Both the position numbers and the translations under genes were made by a program. Below, in pieces: positions 19,112 through 27,795 of a stretch of DNA of 35,346 nucleotides. The notes below the pieces were generated by a model that was not told the DNA's origin, made no database searches, and saw only the letters and a list, made by a program, of their open reading frames with translations. Position 1 is the stretch's first letter. Each line of letters opens with the position of its first letter. This stretch comes from Gammaproteobacteria bacterium (GTDB lineage: Bacteria > Pseudomonadota > Gammaproteobacteria > Steroidobacterales > GCA-2729495), in contig JAAERX010000105.1 of NCBI GenBank assembly GCA_024229935.1, positions 1 to 35,346 of the forward strand, given 5' to 3'.

Positions 19112-20719
19112 TTAATCAGCAGATCTAGCCGGTACCAAGCGTATGATCTGACTTTCAGTTTTATGCTCCAGCAGAATATATAACTTACCTGCAGGGCTTG
19201 TTTCTATATCTCTGAAGCGTGCTAGGTCCTCAAGCAAAACTTCGGTATGGGTGACTTTATTGTCCTGTACATCCATGCGTAGCAGGTCTGTCGCTCTTAA
19301 TGTGCCTGCTATAATTTGTCCCCGCCACGCTGGGAATTCAGTGCCGTTATAAAAAATAAATCCTGATGCAGCAATTGCAGGGGTCCAGTCCATGACCGGG
19401 AATTGAGCATCTTCTTTGGCAAGCTCAAGGCCTAATTTTTTTGCAACATTAACGGGTCGACCATCGTAATTTACACCGGTTGTATAGACAGGCCAGCCGT
19501 AGTTGCCACCTTTAACCAGGCGGTTTAATTCATCTCCGCCACGAGGCCCCATTTCTGTTGTCCACATGTCACCGGTATCAGGGTTATATTCAAGCCCCTG
19601 GACACTGCGATGTCCGAGTGACCAGATGGAATCCAGAGCATTCGGGTTATTGATAAATGGGTTGTCTGCTGGAATACGGCCATCATCATTGACCCGATGT
19701 ATTTTTCCGTACGGCTTTGTTAGGTCCTGTACCCCCATAAAATCCAGCGTGTCCTTAATGCCTACACTGAAGTAGACATGGCCATCTGTATCAAAGGCCA
19801 GCCGCCCACCTGCGGCAAGGTCAGAGGTGTTGGTGTAGGTTTCATAGTCTGCTTGCCAGATAATTTCTTCATCTATCCACGTATATAATTCGTTATCTTG
19901 CTTAATGCGACCACGAATAACCCGGTTCATGGAAACAGCTCCACCAGATTTTTTACTTAGTGCATTACAGTCAGAACAGCGGTCAGTGTGATGTATGTAT
20001 ACCCAGCCATTATCGTCATAGTCAGGATGCAGAGCGATATCCAGCATCCAGCCCAGGCCCTGTACCTGGCCGAGGAAAAGATTTGAATCATCATAAACGG
20101 TTGGGGTGCCCTTTATATAGTCAGATTTGCTTCCATCCTGATAAATAATGCGCAGACCTCGCATCCGCTCGGATAACAAAATACGTCCATCAGGCAAGGG
20201 TGCAATAGAAAATGGCATGGGATCAAGTCCTGTTGCTACCTGTTCTATGCGGAAGGCTTGTTTCTCTGTAGTTACGACGCCATCGGGCAGCACCAGTGGA
20301 ATATTATTACGTTTGTCCAGAATAGTGGTGCCCTGACGTTGTTCCGCAACATAGAGTGCAAGGTTCCATATCTGGCTTTCATTAAGTGTCTCTGACCAGG
20401 CAGGCATACCCTGTTGTGGTGAGCCATTAGCTATACTTGCGGCAATCTGCGTAACAGTATCACCCTTGCTTAGCCCTACTCCCACCAAAGGAGTTCCCTG
20501 TGCTGCACCCTGCAGGTCTTCCCCGTGGCAGCCAGCACAGTTTTTATTAAATTTCTTGATAAAGCTGTCGCGCATGGGAATCTTACTGAGCTTTTCCCAG
20601 TCCACCTTGGCAGGGTCAAAACCCTGCGCCATAACCAGAGAGCTTGTTATGAACAGGACAGAGAGAATGAGTGCGGTAATCAGCGAGGAAAAAAATTTAA
20701 TCTTGCGCATATGGCACAT
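19112..20719 (-). CDS. Cytochrome c / PQQ-type sorbosone dehydrogenase-like periplasmic protein
   Basis: A 535-residue exported fusion. A signal peptide occupies about 1-31 (KIKFFSSLITALILSVLFIT..MAQ). A class I cytochrome c domain follows with heme motif CAGCH at 61-65 and a probable axial Met in GMPAW. The rest is a glucose/sorbosone dehydrogenase (GSDH) beta-propeller: PFSIAPLPDGRILLSERMRGLRI, LDIALHPDYDDNGWVYI, GGRLAFDTDGHVYFSVG, LGHRSVQGLEYNPDTGDMWTTEMGPRGGDELN and a C-terminal IIRLVPA. Soluble enzymes of this type oxidise sugars with PQQ; the fused heme would pass electrons to the respiratory chain. PQQ dependence and substrate are inferred from family membership. An extra CSDC pair occurs after YIHHTDR. 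Start at 20719 or the second ATG at 20710; neither has a clear SD. It follows the beta-barrel gene on the same strand after 136 bases. Confidence 0.9.
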   Translation of the reverse strand: MCHMRKIKFFSSLITALILSVLFITSSLVMAQGFDPAKVDWEKLSKIPMRDSFIKKFNKNCAGCHGEDLQGAAQGTPLVGVGLSKGDTVTQIAASIANGSPQQGMPAWSETLNESQIWNLALYVAEQRQGTTILDKRNNIPLVLPDGVVTTEKQAFRIEQVATGLDPMPFSIAPLPDGRILLSERMRGLRIIYQDGSKSDYIKGTPTVYDDSNLFLGQVQGLGWMLDIALHPDYDDNGWVYIHHTDRCSDCNALSKKSGGAVSMNRVIRGRIKQDNELYTWIDEEIIWQADYETYTNTSDLAAGGRLAFDTDGHVYFSVGIKDTLDFMGVQDLTKPYGKIHRVNDDGRIPADNPFINNPNALDSIWSLGHRSVQGLEYNPDTGDMWTTEMGPRGGDELNRLVKGGNYGWPVYTTGVNYDGRPVNVAKKLGLELAKEDAQFPVMDWTPAIAASGFIFYNGTEFPAWRGQIIAGTLRATDLLRMDVQDNKVTHTEVLLEDLARFRDIETSPAGKLYILLEHKTESQIIRLVPARSAD

Positions 20720-20855
20720 TGTATAAAAGATAAATCAATATTTATGTGTCAGTGTGAATTGCAAGAAGACTGAGCCAGTCTGCGGACATTCAAGGAAAAC
20801 CAGACCTGTACACAAGTAGCCTAGAATGCTGAGTAGGTAGCAGAGTAGTCGCTAT

Positions 20856-21674
20856 TTAGAATGGGAAAGTGGTGTAAAGCTTAATAGCGTCATAATTATC
20901 ACCTTTCTCATAAGCTATACCACCCTGACTGAAGGCAAAACCCAGGACATCAATGGGTTTGTTGATACCAAATGAAAGCCCTATTTCTGTGGCATATTTA
21001 ATTTTTTCCTCAAATCGTGGCTGCTCTATATTGACTGGATTTATATAGACCCATTGAATAAGTCGTGGGTGCCAAGAAATCTTTTGGCCGAATACTTGCC
21101 AGTTGGTGTTCCATTTGTATTCTGCGCCTGCCCCGATACGTGTAAAGCGTGTTCTGGAAGCAGAACCACCGGGATCATTGCCGGCAAATAATAATTCTGC
21201 ACCAATAATTAATTTTTTATCATTAAACCAGGCGCGTGTTCGTGAGCCGACTCCCCATAGCAGGCTGTTGGCACTGGATTGTGTATCCCAGCCAAAGCCA
21301 CCCTGAGCAAAGGGTTTGATATCCCAGTTGGTGGTTAAAGGTACGATTACCTCCAGGCCAGGTGCAAGAGTGATGGTGCTTAGATCATTGATATCGAGAT
21401 CGGGCAGATCATTAAATTTGTTATAGTTAGTAATACCGAAGGAAACAGGCGCAAGGATTCTGTAGCCAATTTCTTTGGTTTCATAGTTAGCTACTTTGCC
21501 ATTAAAAAATAAGGGAACACGTACCGCATACAAGGTGCGGTCGCGTACCTTATAGCGCCCGGTGCCGGTAAATATGCCATAGGCAAAATTTGCTGTGCCC
21601 TCAATCTGTTGTGCCTGTGTGTCTGTAATGTACAGCAGACTTAATATGGTCAGGGATAGAAATCGCAACAGCAT
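20856..21674 (-). CDS. Probable outer-membrane beta-barrel protein, function unknown
   Basis: A 272-residue protein with an N-terminal signal peptide (about 1-21, LLRFLSLTILSLLYITDTQA|QQ) and no other hydrophobic helix. The mature part alternates polar and aromatic/hydrophobic residues in strand-like stretches (TLYAVRVPLFF, KEIGYRILAPVSFGITNY, WDIKPFAQGGFGWDT, TRFTRIGAGAEYKWNTNWQVFGQ, YATEIGLSFGI). It ends in Phe (KLYTTFPF), the C-terminal signature read by the BAM complex. It is therefore most likely an outer-membrane barrel of perhaps 10-12 strands. I do not recognise the family. It lies upstream of, and on the same strand as, the cytochrome-dehydrogenase gene, so the two may be co-transcribed. 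The opposite gene cluster starts 150 bases away, leaving a divergent promoter region. Confidence 0.8.
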   Translation of the reverse strand: MLLRFLSLTILSLLYITDTQAQQIEGTANFAYGIFTGTGRYKVRDRTLYAVRVPLFFNGKVANYETKEIGYRILAPVSFGITNYNKFNDLPDLDINDLSTITLAPGLEVIVPLTTNWDIKPFAQGGFGWDTQSSANSLLWGVGSRTRAWFNDKKLIIGAELLFAGNDPGGSASRTRFTRIGAGAEYKWNTNWQVFGQKISWHPRLIQWVYINPVNIEQPRFEEKIKYATEIGLSFGINKPIDVLGFAFSQGGIAYEKGDNYDAIKLYTTFPF

Positions 21675-21823
21675 CAGGTATTTGGCAGAGCCTTAAAAGC
21701 AGGTAGGTAGAACAAGCGTACCTGCTTCAGCCTGCTCTTGCCTGTTTATTTTAGGTGGCTGCCAGCCTGCTGCCTGAGGCGTGGTAAAGTTGTCTCCTTG
21801 TCATATTATCTGGAAGCTAAAGA

Positions 21824-22186
21824 GTGGCTGAACAACCCGTATTCTGGCTGGGCGGTGCGCCTGGCAAAAGCAAGCAATCAGCTCGTAAAAAGCCTGAGGC
21901 TACTCGCTATGAGCCCGCTTTGCGTGATGCCTGTGAGGCCTGTGGCTTTGATGTTGATGAGTTCGTAGTTGCTCTGGGTGGTTTTGGTGGCTGGCTGCTG
22001 CACCTTGAACGTCATGGTGTTCAGTACCGTATTTTCTGGAGTGGCAAGAGTAATCAGCTAACCTTTGATGAGGCTAAAGCACAGGGCTGGGAAGAAATTC
22101 AATCTACAGAACAGACAGATGAAGGGTTACCTGATTTTGTTAAGAATGTAAAAGCTTTGCTGATTGGTACTGCTAAGGATGCATAG
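21824..22186 (+). CDS. Hypothetical 120-residue protein
   Basis: Starts at GTG 21824 with GGAAGC about ten bases upstream. No signal peptide or membrane segment is visible. It is a small soluble protein whose family I do not recognise. After a basic, Ser/Lys-rich N-terminal tail (GAPGKSKQSARKKPEATRYEP), residues about 30-75 hold a compact domain with Cys residues in RDACEACGFDVDEFVVALGG, then GGWLLHLERHGVQYRIFWSGKSNQLTFDEAKAQGW. The WLLHLERHGVQYRIFW..LTFDEA pattern suggests beta-strands followed by a helix. It is the first gene of a tight rightward cluster with the next gene starting at its stop codon, which suggests a functional pair. Function unknown. Confidence 0.75.
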   Translation: MAEQPVFWLGGAPGKSKQSARKKPEATRYEPALRDACEACGFDVDEFVVALGGFGGWLLHLERHGVQYRIFWSGKSNQLTFDEAKAQGWEEIQSTEQTDEGLPDFVKNVKALLIGTAKDA

Positions 22187-22188
22187 TG

Positions 22189-22536
22189 ATGTCTGATGAA
22201 GTTGCACGCTTAAAAAGTACTTTTAGTCCGGCCACAAAACAACGTATTAGCCAATTTCTGGAATCTTTTAAGAGCTTTAAGCCCACACTAGGTCTGTTAT
22301 ATGGTGATCTGGCTGGGCAGGTTACTGGTAGAGCTTCTTGGAGCATTACAGCCTTAGGGTCGCGTACCGTTGATGATATGGTTGAGCTTTATGGTTCATT
22401 TGGAGCCGTGGTCTGCTATGAGTTGGATGGCTTTAGTGTGGTTGTGCCGCAGATAGCCCACCTTGCTGAACTGGATGGAGGCGTGCTGGAGTTCAGGGAA
22501 AATCGTCTGGTTGCTACGCTGCCTTCTGATGCATAA
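22189..22536 (+). CDS. Hypothetical 115-residue protein, partner of the preceding gene
   Basis: The ATG at 22189 lies two bases after the preceding stop; a GTG at 22186 overlaps that stop by one base and would add one Met. Translation is almost certainly coupled. The protein is soluble: an N-terminal amphipathic helix (EVARLKSTFSPATKQRISQFLESFKSF), then a beta-rich part (LGLLYGDLAGQVTGRASWSITALGS, VVCYELDGFSVVVPQIAHLAELDGGVLEFRENRLVATL). It shows no catalytic motif or metal-ligand cluster, and only one Cys. I do not recognise a family. It lies 24 bases before the carboxypeptidase gene. Function unknown; the pairing with the 120-residue protein suggests they act together. Confidence 0.75.
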   Translation: MSDEVARLKSTFSPATKQRISQFLESFKSFKPTLGLLYGDLAGQVTGRASWSITALGSRTVDDMVELYGSFGAVVCYELDGFSVVVPQIAHLAELDGGVLEFRENRLVATLPSDA

Positions 22537-22560
22537 CCCCGGTAAACGCTAGCACTCTTT

Positions 22561-23094
22561 ATGTCTATGGATTTTCAACACGTTGACCGGGTTTTGTTGG
22601 CAGAACTGGGCATCCCTGATGATTATGGCACTGACCCTGAACTGGTGCGATACACAGAGGCAAGCAGTCTTGTTGAGGTAGGCCCAAATATAGTTGGCCG
22701 TGAGCAGCACCTCACACCTGAAAGTGCGGCCGCCTGGCAGGCTATGCAGAATGCATCAGAAGCAGACGATGTACAGCTTGTACTGGTCTCCGGGTTTCGT
22801 AGTGTGAGTTATCAGGCTGGGCTGATTCGCAATAAGCTGGCAGCAGGTCAGGAAATTGATGCTGTCCTGAAGACCAATGTCGCTCCTGGATACAGTCAAC
22901 ATCACACTGGAAATGCACTGGATATTGCAACGCCGGGGTGCAAACCATTACTGGAAGAGTTTGAAGACTCAGCAGCATTTACCTGGCTGCAGGATAATGC
23001 TGCCCAGTTTGGTTTTAGTCTTTCTTATCCGCGCAATAACCCTGAGGGTGTAATTTATGAGCCTTGGCACTGGTACCGTGCTGAGAATGTTTAA
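22561..23094 (+). CDS. VanY-type D-alanyl-D-alanine (or L,D-) carboxypeptidase
   Basis: A 177-residue zinc peptidase of the VanY/LAS (M15) family. The SGFRS motif (77-81) marks the substrate-binding arginine. The zinc motif is S112-Q-H114-H-T-G-N-A-L-D121, and the second part, E167-P-W-H170-W, supplies the catalytic glutamate and third zinc ligand. Members trim the terminal D-Ala from peptidoglycan stem peptides. Unlike most VanY/DacY proteins, there is no signal peptide or lipobox: the N-terminus MSMDFQHVDRVLLAELGIP is polar. It may therefore act in the cytoplasm on recycled muropeptides or precursors, as LdcA-type L,D-carboxypeptidases do, or be exported another way. D,D versus L,D specificity cannot be read from sequence. 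Third gene in the 21824-23609 cluster. Confidence 0.88.
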   Translation: MSMDFQHVDRVLLAELGIPDDYGTDPELVRYTEASSLVEVGPNIVGREQHLTPESAAAWQAMQNASEADDVQLVLVSGFRSVSYQAGLIRNKLAAGQEIDAVLKTNVAPGYSQHHTGNALDIATPGCKPLLEEFEDSAAFTWLQDNAAQFGFSLSYPRNNPEGVIYEPWHWYRAENV

Positions 23095-23126
23095 ATAGTT
23101 ATAAGTAATAATTATTGTAGGGCAAA

Positions 23127-23609
23127 ATGATAAACAAGAAAAATATTTTTGATGCTGACTGGAAAGCATCCAGTCATGGTGAGAAGTTTCAGCATGATCA
23201 TATTGCATTGACTGATTTACGGGATGGCCATGAAATTGGTTGTGGTGCTTTCAAAGTAAACCCGGGTAAGCGGGCATTTCCAAAACATGCACACCTTGCT
23301 AATGATGAGGCCTTGTTTATAGTTTCTGGTGCAGGCACATTAACGATGGGTGAGGAAACTGCCAAAGTTACAGCAGGTGACTTTGTGCTTTTGCCCAGTG
23401 GTGTTGAGCATGCACATGTTCTGATCAATGATAGTGCCGAAGATATTGTATATTTATGTGTATCCACCATGAATGCTCCCGAGGTGGTTCACTATCCGGA
23501 TTCTGGCAAGCTTGGTGTGATGGAAAGCGCTCGTAAATGGGGTGGTAAAAACAGTGTTAGTGGTTTTTATAAGTATCAGAAAGCTGGTTATTATGACGGG
23601 GAAGACTAA
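23127..23609 (+). CDS. Cupin-domain protein
   Basis: A 160-residue single-domain cupin. Cupin motif 1 is GKRAFPKHAHLANDEALFIVSG, with probable metal ligands H54, H56 and E61. Motif 2 is GDFVLLPSGVEHAHVLIN with H95. The fold fits the COG3837-like group of small cupins without an added DNA-binding or signal domain. The ligand and reaction cannot be deduced; such proteins range from sugar isomerases and dioxygenases to binding proteins. The C-terminal segment (SARKWGGKNSVSGFYKYQKAGYYDGED) is polar and Tyr-rich. It is the last gene of the rightward cluster, 32 bases after the carboxypeptidase, and converges with the HD-domain gene 37 bases away. No terminator hairpin is visible between them. Confidence 0.85.
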   Translation: MINKKNIFDADWKASSHGEKFQHDHIALTDLRDGHEIGCGAFKVNPGKRAFPKHAHLANDEALFIVSGAGTLTMGEETAKVTAGDFVLLPSGVEHAHVLINDSAEDIVYLCVSTMNAPEVVHYPDSGKLGVMESARKWGGKNSVSGFYKYQKAGYYDGED

Positions 23610-23646
23610 GCCTTAATGCCTGTTTATTTTTCTGTCTGTACTGTTT

Positions 23647-24690
23647 CTAGCCAAGCGCTATAGCTGTTTCCCGTAAATTATTTATGTGTTGGTTAACCAG
23701 TGCATTGACCTTGGTTAGCGCGCTCTTATGCACCGTAAAGCAGGGCGGTTTACGTCGCAGGGCTGGCCATTCTCCAGTTTCAATGACGTGTTCCAGATAG
23801 GCAATGTTGCGTTCAATAAATTCCAAATAGGGATTGTGCCCATCAAAAACTGCTTCTACATAGCGGTAGGCTTTATTAAAATCAATATCGAGACGTTTTT
23901 TAACCACTTCTTTATAGAATGCCGGGGTTTGAAGTAATAAATCGGTGCCGGATTGATAGCGCACCCGCCAATTATTGCTGTCATCTTCAATAGCAATACC
24001 GCCAAGCACAAATTCCGGGTAGAGGCGGTCACGACATTTTTCCAGATAGCAGCGGTCTGCCATCTGAGCAATCAGATCAGCAGTGCCCAGCAGGTGTCCG
24101 AGCATGCTGTCCTTTGGGTTATCAAGCTCTATTTGATTAAGCGGTTTTTCATAGCCGGTGAAATGCACAACTTCAGTTGCGGTATGTGTAACAGCAGCCA
24201 TACCTATGGTTGGTAAATAGCGCCTTAACCATTTAGCACTTCGGGAAATATGGAATTTAGTCACTTCAGCACCATTGCTGTAATTGTTGTCGGCGCTATA
24301 GCGGATATAGCCTGCATCATGAAAAAGAGCACAGATAATGCCGAGTATGGCGCGATCAGATCCCAGTCGTTCATCGACACCTACAGTGCGCTCATAGCCA
24401 GCTGTTAATCTGGACATTGCCAGAGTCACATCGAGTGTATGTTGTATGTCGTGATAGACAGTGTCACAACCGGCATATCCGGGCATGCGGCCATTGAACA
24501 GGCGTTCAAAATCATGAAAAGCAATCCATAGCTCATCAAGGTAGGCAGATGGCCACAATTCAAGAAACAGTTTTTTTATTTCATTACGTACATCGTCAAT
24601 TGAGCTGACATTAACCGTATTGGTTACATCATAGTCGTATCTCCGCAATTGCGGAGACTGACTCACTAACATTTTTAATGCTGCGCCCAT
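23647..24690 (-). CDS. HD-domain metal-dependent phosphohydrolase
   Basis: A 347-residue cytoplasmic protein with an HD/PDEase-like core at about 75-215: H80 and H84 in VYHDIQHTLDV, the HD pair H124-D125 in CALFHDAGYIRYS, a further His set in VTHTATEVVHFTG, and D205 in LLGTADLIAQMADR. This H..HD..H..D arrangement binds one or two metal ions and hydrolyses phosphoester or nucleotide substrates. The wide spacing and the YHDIQHTLDV motif recall cyclic-nucleotide-phosphodiesterase-like HD proteins, but the substrate is unknown. The N-terminal 70 and C-terminal 60 residues look helical without a recognised domain. The ATG at 24690 has no clear SD; an in-frame ATG six codons later is possible. It is followed upstream by a 166-base spacer to xthA with no strong signal. 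Confidence 0.85.
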   Translation of the reverse strand: MGAALKMLVSQSPQLRRYDYDVTNTVNVSSIDDVRNEIKKLFLELWPSAYLDELWIAFHDFERLFNGRMPGYAGCDTVYHDIQHTLDVTLAMSRLTAGYERTVGVDERLGSDRAILGIICALFHDAGYIRYSADNNYSNGAEVTKFHISRSAKWLRRYLPTIGMAAVTHTATEVVHFTGYEKPLNQIELDNPKDSMLGHLLGTADLIAQMADRCYLEKCRDRLYPEFVLGGIAIEDDSNNWRVRYQSGTDLLLQTPAFYKEVVKKRLDIDFNKAYRYVEAVFDGHNPYLEFIERNIAYLEHVIETGEWPALRRKPPCFTVHKSALTKVNALVNQHINNLRETAIALG

Positions 24691-24856
24691 ACAATAATGT
24701 GAGCGGGGAGTCCGGATTGCGCCTGCAATCTGTAGAGCGAAAGCCCCTGCTTAAGTAAAGTTATTCTCACACGGTGACAGCGCACCGGCAATCACTGTAA
24801 GCCTTAAAAAGACTATAAAAACTGCTCAGTGGTCATAAACAGGTGAAAATACTGAT

Positions 24857-25621
24857 TTAACTTAATTCAGCCCAGACAGGTGCATGGTCCGATGGTCGTT
24901 CATGTCCACGAGGCTCTGTATCTATGCGACTGGCCAGGGTGGTATTGCTGAGGGCATCCGAGACCAGCAGTAAATCGATGCGCATACCACGATTACGCCT
25001 GAAGCCAGCCGCACGGTAATCCCACCAGCTGAAGGTTTTTGCAGGTTGATCAAAGAGCCTGAAGCTGTCATTCAGGCCCAGGGCCAGTAATTTTTGCAAA
25101 GCCGCACGTTCAGCATCACTGCAAAGGATTTTGCCCTGCCATTCATTTGGGTCATGTACATCCCGGTCATCGGGTGCAATATTGAAGTCACCCATAATAA
25201 TCAGGTTTTTGTGTTGCGCTAGTTCTTGTTCAATCCAGTTGGTTAAAGCAGCCAGCCAGTTGAGTTTATAATTATATTTTTCTGAACCAACTGCCTGTCC
25301 ATTGGGTATATACAGATTAATGACCCGTCGGTCTTTGTAGGTAGCAGCAATCGCTCGTTTTTGTTCATCACTAAAGTTTGGAATGCCGCGAGTTACTTCT
25401 TCGGGTTTATGGCGGGACAATAAGGCGACCCCGTTATAGGTTTTCTGTCCCTCAATAGCACAGTGATAACCAAGCTCCTCAAATGCAGCGACTGGAAAAC
25501 TTTCAGTCTGCATTTTCAGTTCCTGCAGTCCAAGTACATCAGGCTGTGCACTATCCAGCCACTCCAGCACCTGCTCGAGTCTTACTTTTATGGAGTTGAC
25601 ATTCCAGCTTGCTACCATCAT
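24857..25621 (-). CDS. xthA: Exodeoxyribonuclease III
   Basis: A 254-residue AP endonuclease/3'-exonuclease of the EEP family that repairs abasic sites and blocked 3' ends. Motifs in order: SWNVNSIKVRL (Asn at about 7), LGLQELK with catalytic metal-binding E34, IPNGQAVGSEKYNYKL, IIMGDFNIAPDDRDVHDP (catalytic Asp and Asn), FSWWDYRAAGFRRNRGMRIDLLLVS and the C-terminal PSDHAPVW with the catalytic Asp-His. Length matches E. coli Xth (268) less a short insert. The ATG at 25621 overlaps the prlC stop (ATGA), so translation is coupled; a second ATG directly follows. Co-transcription with prlC is likely. Confidence 0.96.
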   Translation of the reverse strand: MMVASWNVNSIKVRLEQVLEWLDSAQPDVLGLQELKMQTESFPVAAFEELGYHCAIEGQKTYNGVALLSRHKPEEVTRGIPNFSDEQKRAIAATYKDRRVINLYIPNGQAVGSEKYNYKLNWLAALTNWIEQELAQHKNLIIMGDFNIAPDDRDVHDPNEWQGKILCSDAERAALQKLLALGLNDSFRLFDQPAKTFSWWDYRAAGFRRNRGMRIDLLLVSDALSNTTLASRIDTEPRGHERPSDHAPVWAELS

Positions 25622-27669
25622 AAGCCGGTACCCGGATTACCTGTGGTGGAATGCAGGATGCCAGCCTGCTGTAGTAGAGGTTCAATTTCTGGCGCCCGTC
25701 CCCGAAAGGCTTTGAACGCCTTGGCAATATCAACTGAACCACCAACCTCGAGTATAGTTTTGCGAAAACGTTGGGCAACAGCCTGATCAAACAGACCGGC
25801 CTCCTGAAAAGCGGAAAATGCATCAGCTGCCAATACTTCAGCCCACTTATAGCTGTAGTAGCCAGCTGCATAACCACCACCAAAGACATGTGTGAAGCTA
25901 TTAGCAAAACGGTTGAAATCAGGTGTGGGTATTACGGCAACCCTGGAGCGTACCTGATTCAGTATTGGGTAAATATGGCCACCTTGCTCAGGGTTATACT
26001 CAGCATGTATACGTAGGTCGAAGAGTGAAAATTCTACCTGACGGACCATTGCCAGTCCGGATTGAAATATTCGTGATGCCTCCAGTTTAGTAAGCAGTTC
26101 TTCTGGTAGTGAAGCCCCTGTCTCAAAATGTCCTGACATTTTGCGTACAACTTCAGGGTCCCAGGCAAAGTTCTCCATGAACTGGCTTGGTAGTTCTACA
26201 GCATCCCATGGCACACCGTTAATACCGCTAATACTTGGGTAGTTAACCCGTGTTAGCAGGTGATGCAGCGTATGACCAAATTCATGAAATACTGTGACTA
26301 TTTCATCATGGCTGAGTAATGCAGGTTTATCGTTAGCTGGGCTGATAAAGTTGCAGACCAAGTGCGCCACCGGAGCTTGTATACCTGTCTCAGATTGTTT
26401 GCGTAGCACACATTCATCCATCCATGCGCCAGAGCGCTTGTTGGGACGTGCATACAGGTCAACAAAGAAGCCACCTATTTCTTCGTTTTGATTATTAACC
26501 AAGACGTAATAGCGAACAGCAGGCTCCCAGCGGTCAATATTATCCAGTTCCCTGACATTAATGCCGTAAAGTTTATGTAATATTTTGAATAAACCCTCCA
26601 TTACGCGCGGTAAGGGAAAGTAAGGGCGGAGCTCTTCATCAGAAATAGAAAAACGCGCCATGCGTAATTTTTCAGAATAGTAGCCAATATCCCATGCATC
26701 CAGCTTTCTGCCAGCCCAGGCCTCAAGCTCGGCAAATTCCTGTTCTGCTGTAGGCTTAGAAACCTCTGCCAGGTGCAGCAGAAAGTCTGCTACTTCATCA
26801 ACAGATGTTGCCATACGACTGGCAAGTGCATAGTCAGCGAAGTTATTGAACCCTACCAGTGTCGCGGCCTCGTGGCGCAATCGCAGTATATCTTCCATGA
26901 GTGCTGAATTATCAAATGCGCCATCTCCCGGGCCCTGCTCTGATGCACGGGTTACCCATGCGGTATAGAAATCTTTACGCAGTTCGTTGTTATCGGCATG
27001 TGTAATAACAGCAATATAGGTTGGCTGATCAAGGCGTAATAACCAGCCTTCCAGCTTCTGTTCCTCTGCCCCTGCACGGGCTGCAGCTAACACTGCCTCA
27101 GGGATACCAGAAAGTACTTCTGCGTCTGTTTCATGATGTGTCCATGCAGCCATTGAGTCGAGCAGGTTGTGCTCAAATTTTGCCTGTACCTGTGAGAGTT
27201 CTTCCATGACCGCCTGAAATTTTAATTTTTCCTCAGATGGCAGATTGACACCTGCCAGCCTGAAATCACGTAGAGCATGTTCAACCAGACTATTAACGTC
27301 CGGGTCAGCAGTTTTATCCAGATTTTTGGCTATATGCTTGTACAGGTTATACAAGCGTTCATCCTGAGCCAATTCAGTGGCATAGCGTGAAAGCTTTGGC
27401 AGGCAACTGTTATAGGCATCACGTGATGCATCTGAGCTGGCAACCATTTGTAAATGGTTGATGGGTGACCAGGTGCGATGCAGACGATCATGCATTTCCT
27501 CAAGTGGGTTGATGGTATTGGTAAGACCGGGAGCTTCAGACTGAGCCAGTATGTGTTCCAGTTCTTCATGATTGCGTTTGAGGGTGGCATCAAGTGCCGG
27601 TTCTATATGTTCAGGCTGTATTTCACTGAAGCGAGGTAGGCCCTGTTCTGCTAATAAAGGATTTGTCAT
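25618..27669 (-). CDS. prlC: Oligopeptidase A (M3 metallopeptidase)
   Basis: A 683-residue cytoplasmic M3 zinc peptidase that degrades short peptides, including cleaved signal peptides. The catalytic HExxH is H462-E-F-G-H466 in IVTVFHEFGHTLHHLL, with the downstream glutamate expected in the LPSQFMENFAWDPEV region. Other family signatures are GGFFVDLYARPNKRSGAWMDEC and FGGGYAAGYYSYKWAEVLAADAF. I chose the ATG at 27669, giving MTNPLLAEQGLPRFSEIQPEH, nearly the E. coli N-terminus (MTNPLL), with a length close to E. coli (680). The open frame runs 21 codons further upstream to 27732, which looks spurious. It is upstream of and overlaps xthA by the ATGA junction, and is divergent from gor. Confidence 0.96.
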   Translation of the reverse strand: MTNPLLAEQGLPRFSEIQPEHIEPALDATLKRNHEELEHILAQSEAPGLTNTINPLEEMHDRLHRTWSPINHLQMVASSDASRDAYNSCLPKLSRYATELAQDERLYNLYKHIAKNLDKTADPDVNSLVEHALRDFRLAGVNLPSEEKLKFQAVMEELSQVQAKFEHNLLDSMAAWTHHETDAEVLSGIPEAVLAAARAGAEEQKLEGWLLRLDQPTYIAVITHADNNELRKDFYTAWVTRASEQGPGDGAFDNSALMEDILRLRHEAATLVGFNNFADYALASRMATSVDEVADFLLHLAEVSKPTAEQEFAELEAWAGRKLDAWDIGYYSEKLRMARFSISDEELRPYFPLPRVMEGLFKILHKLYGINVRELDNIDRWEPAVRYYVLVNNQNEEIGGFFVDLYARPNKRSGAWMDECVLRKQSETGIQAPVAHLVCNFISPANDKPALLSHDEIVTVFHEFGHTLHHLLTRVNYPSISGINGVPWDAVELPSQFMENFAWDPEVVRKMSGHFETGASLPEELLTKLEASRIFQSGLAMVRQVEFSLFDLRIHAEYNPEQGGHIYPILNQVRSRVAVIPTPDFNRFANSFTHVFGGGYAAGYYSYKWAEVLAADAFSAFQEAGLFDQAVAQRFRKTILEVGGSVDIAKAFKAFRGRAPEIEPLLQQAGILHSTTGNPGTGL

Positions 27670-27795
27670 GGGTATTCTGAGTTGCCCCTGATATAGCTGT
27701 GTAAATAGTGTGGAAGCGCAGAATCGTATCACAGCACTTCAGGTTTTCTGTCAAGTCAATGGCATACTATGCAGCTGGCAGGAGTATCTGCAGGC

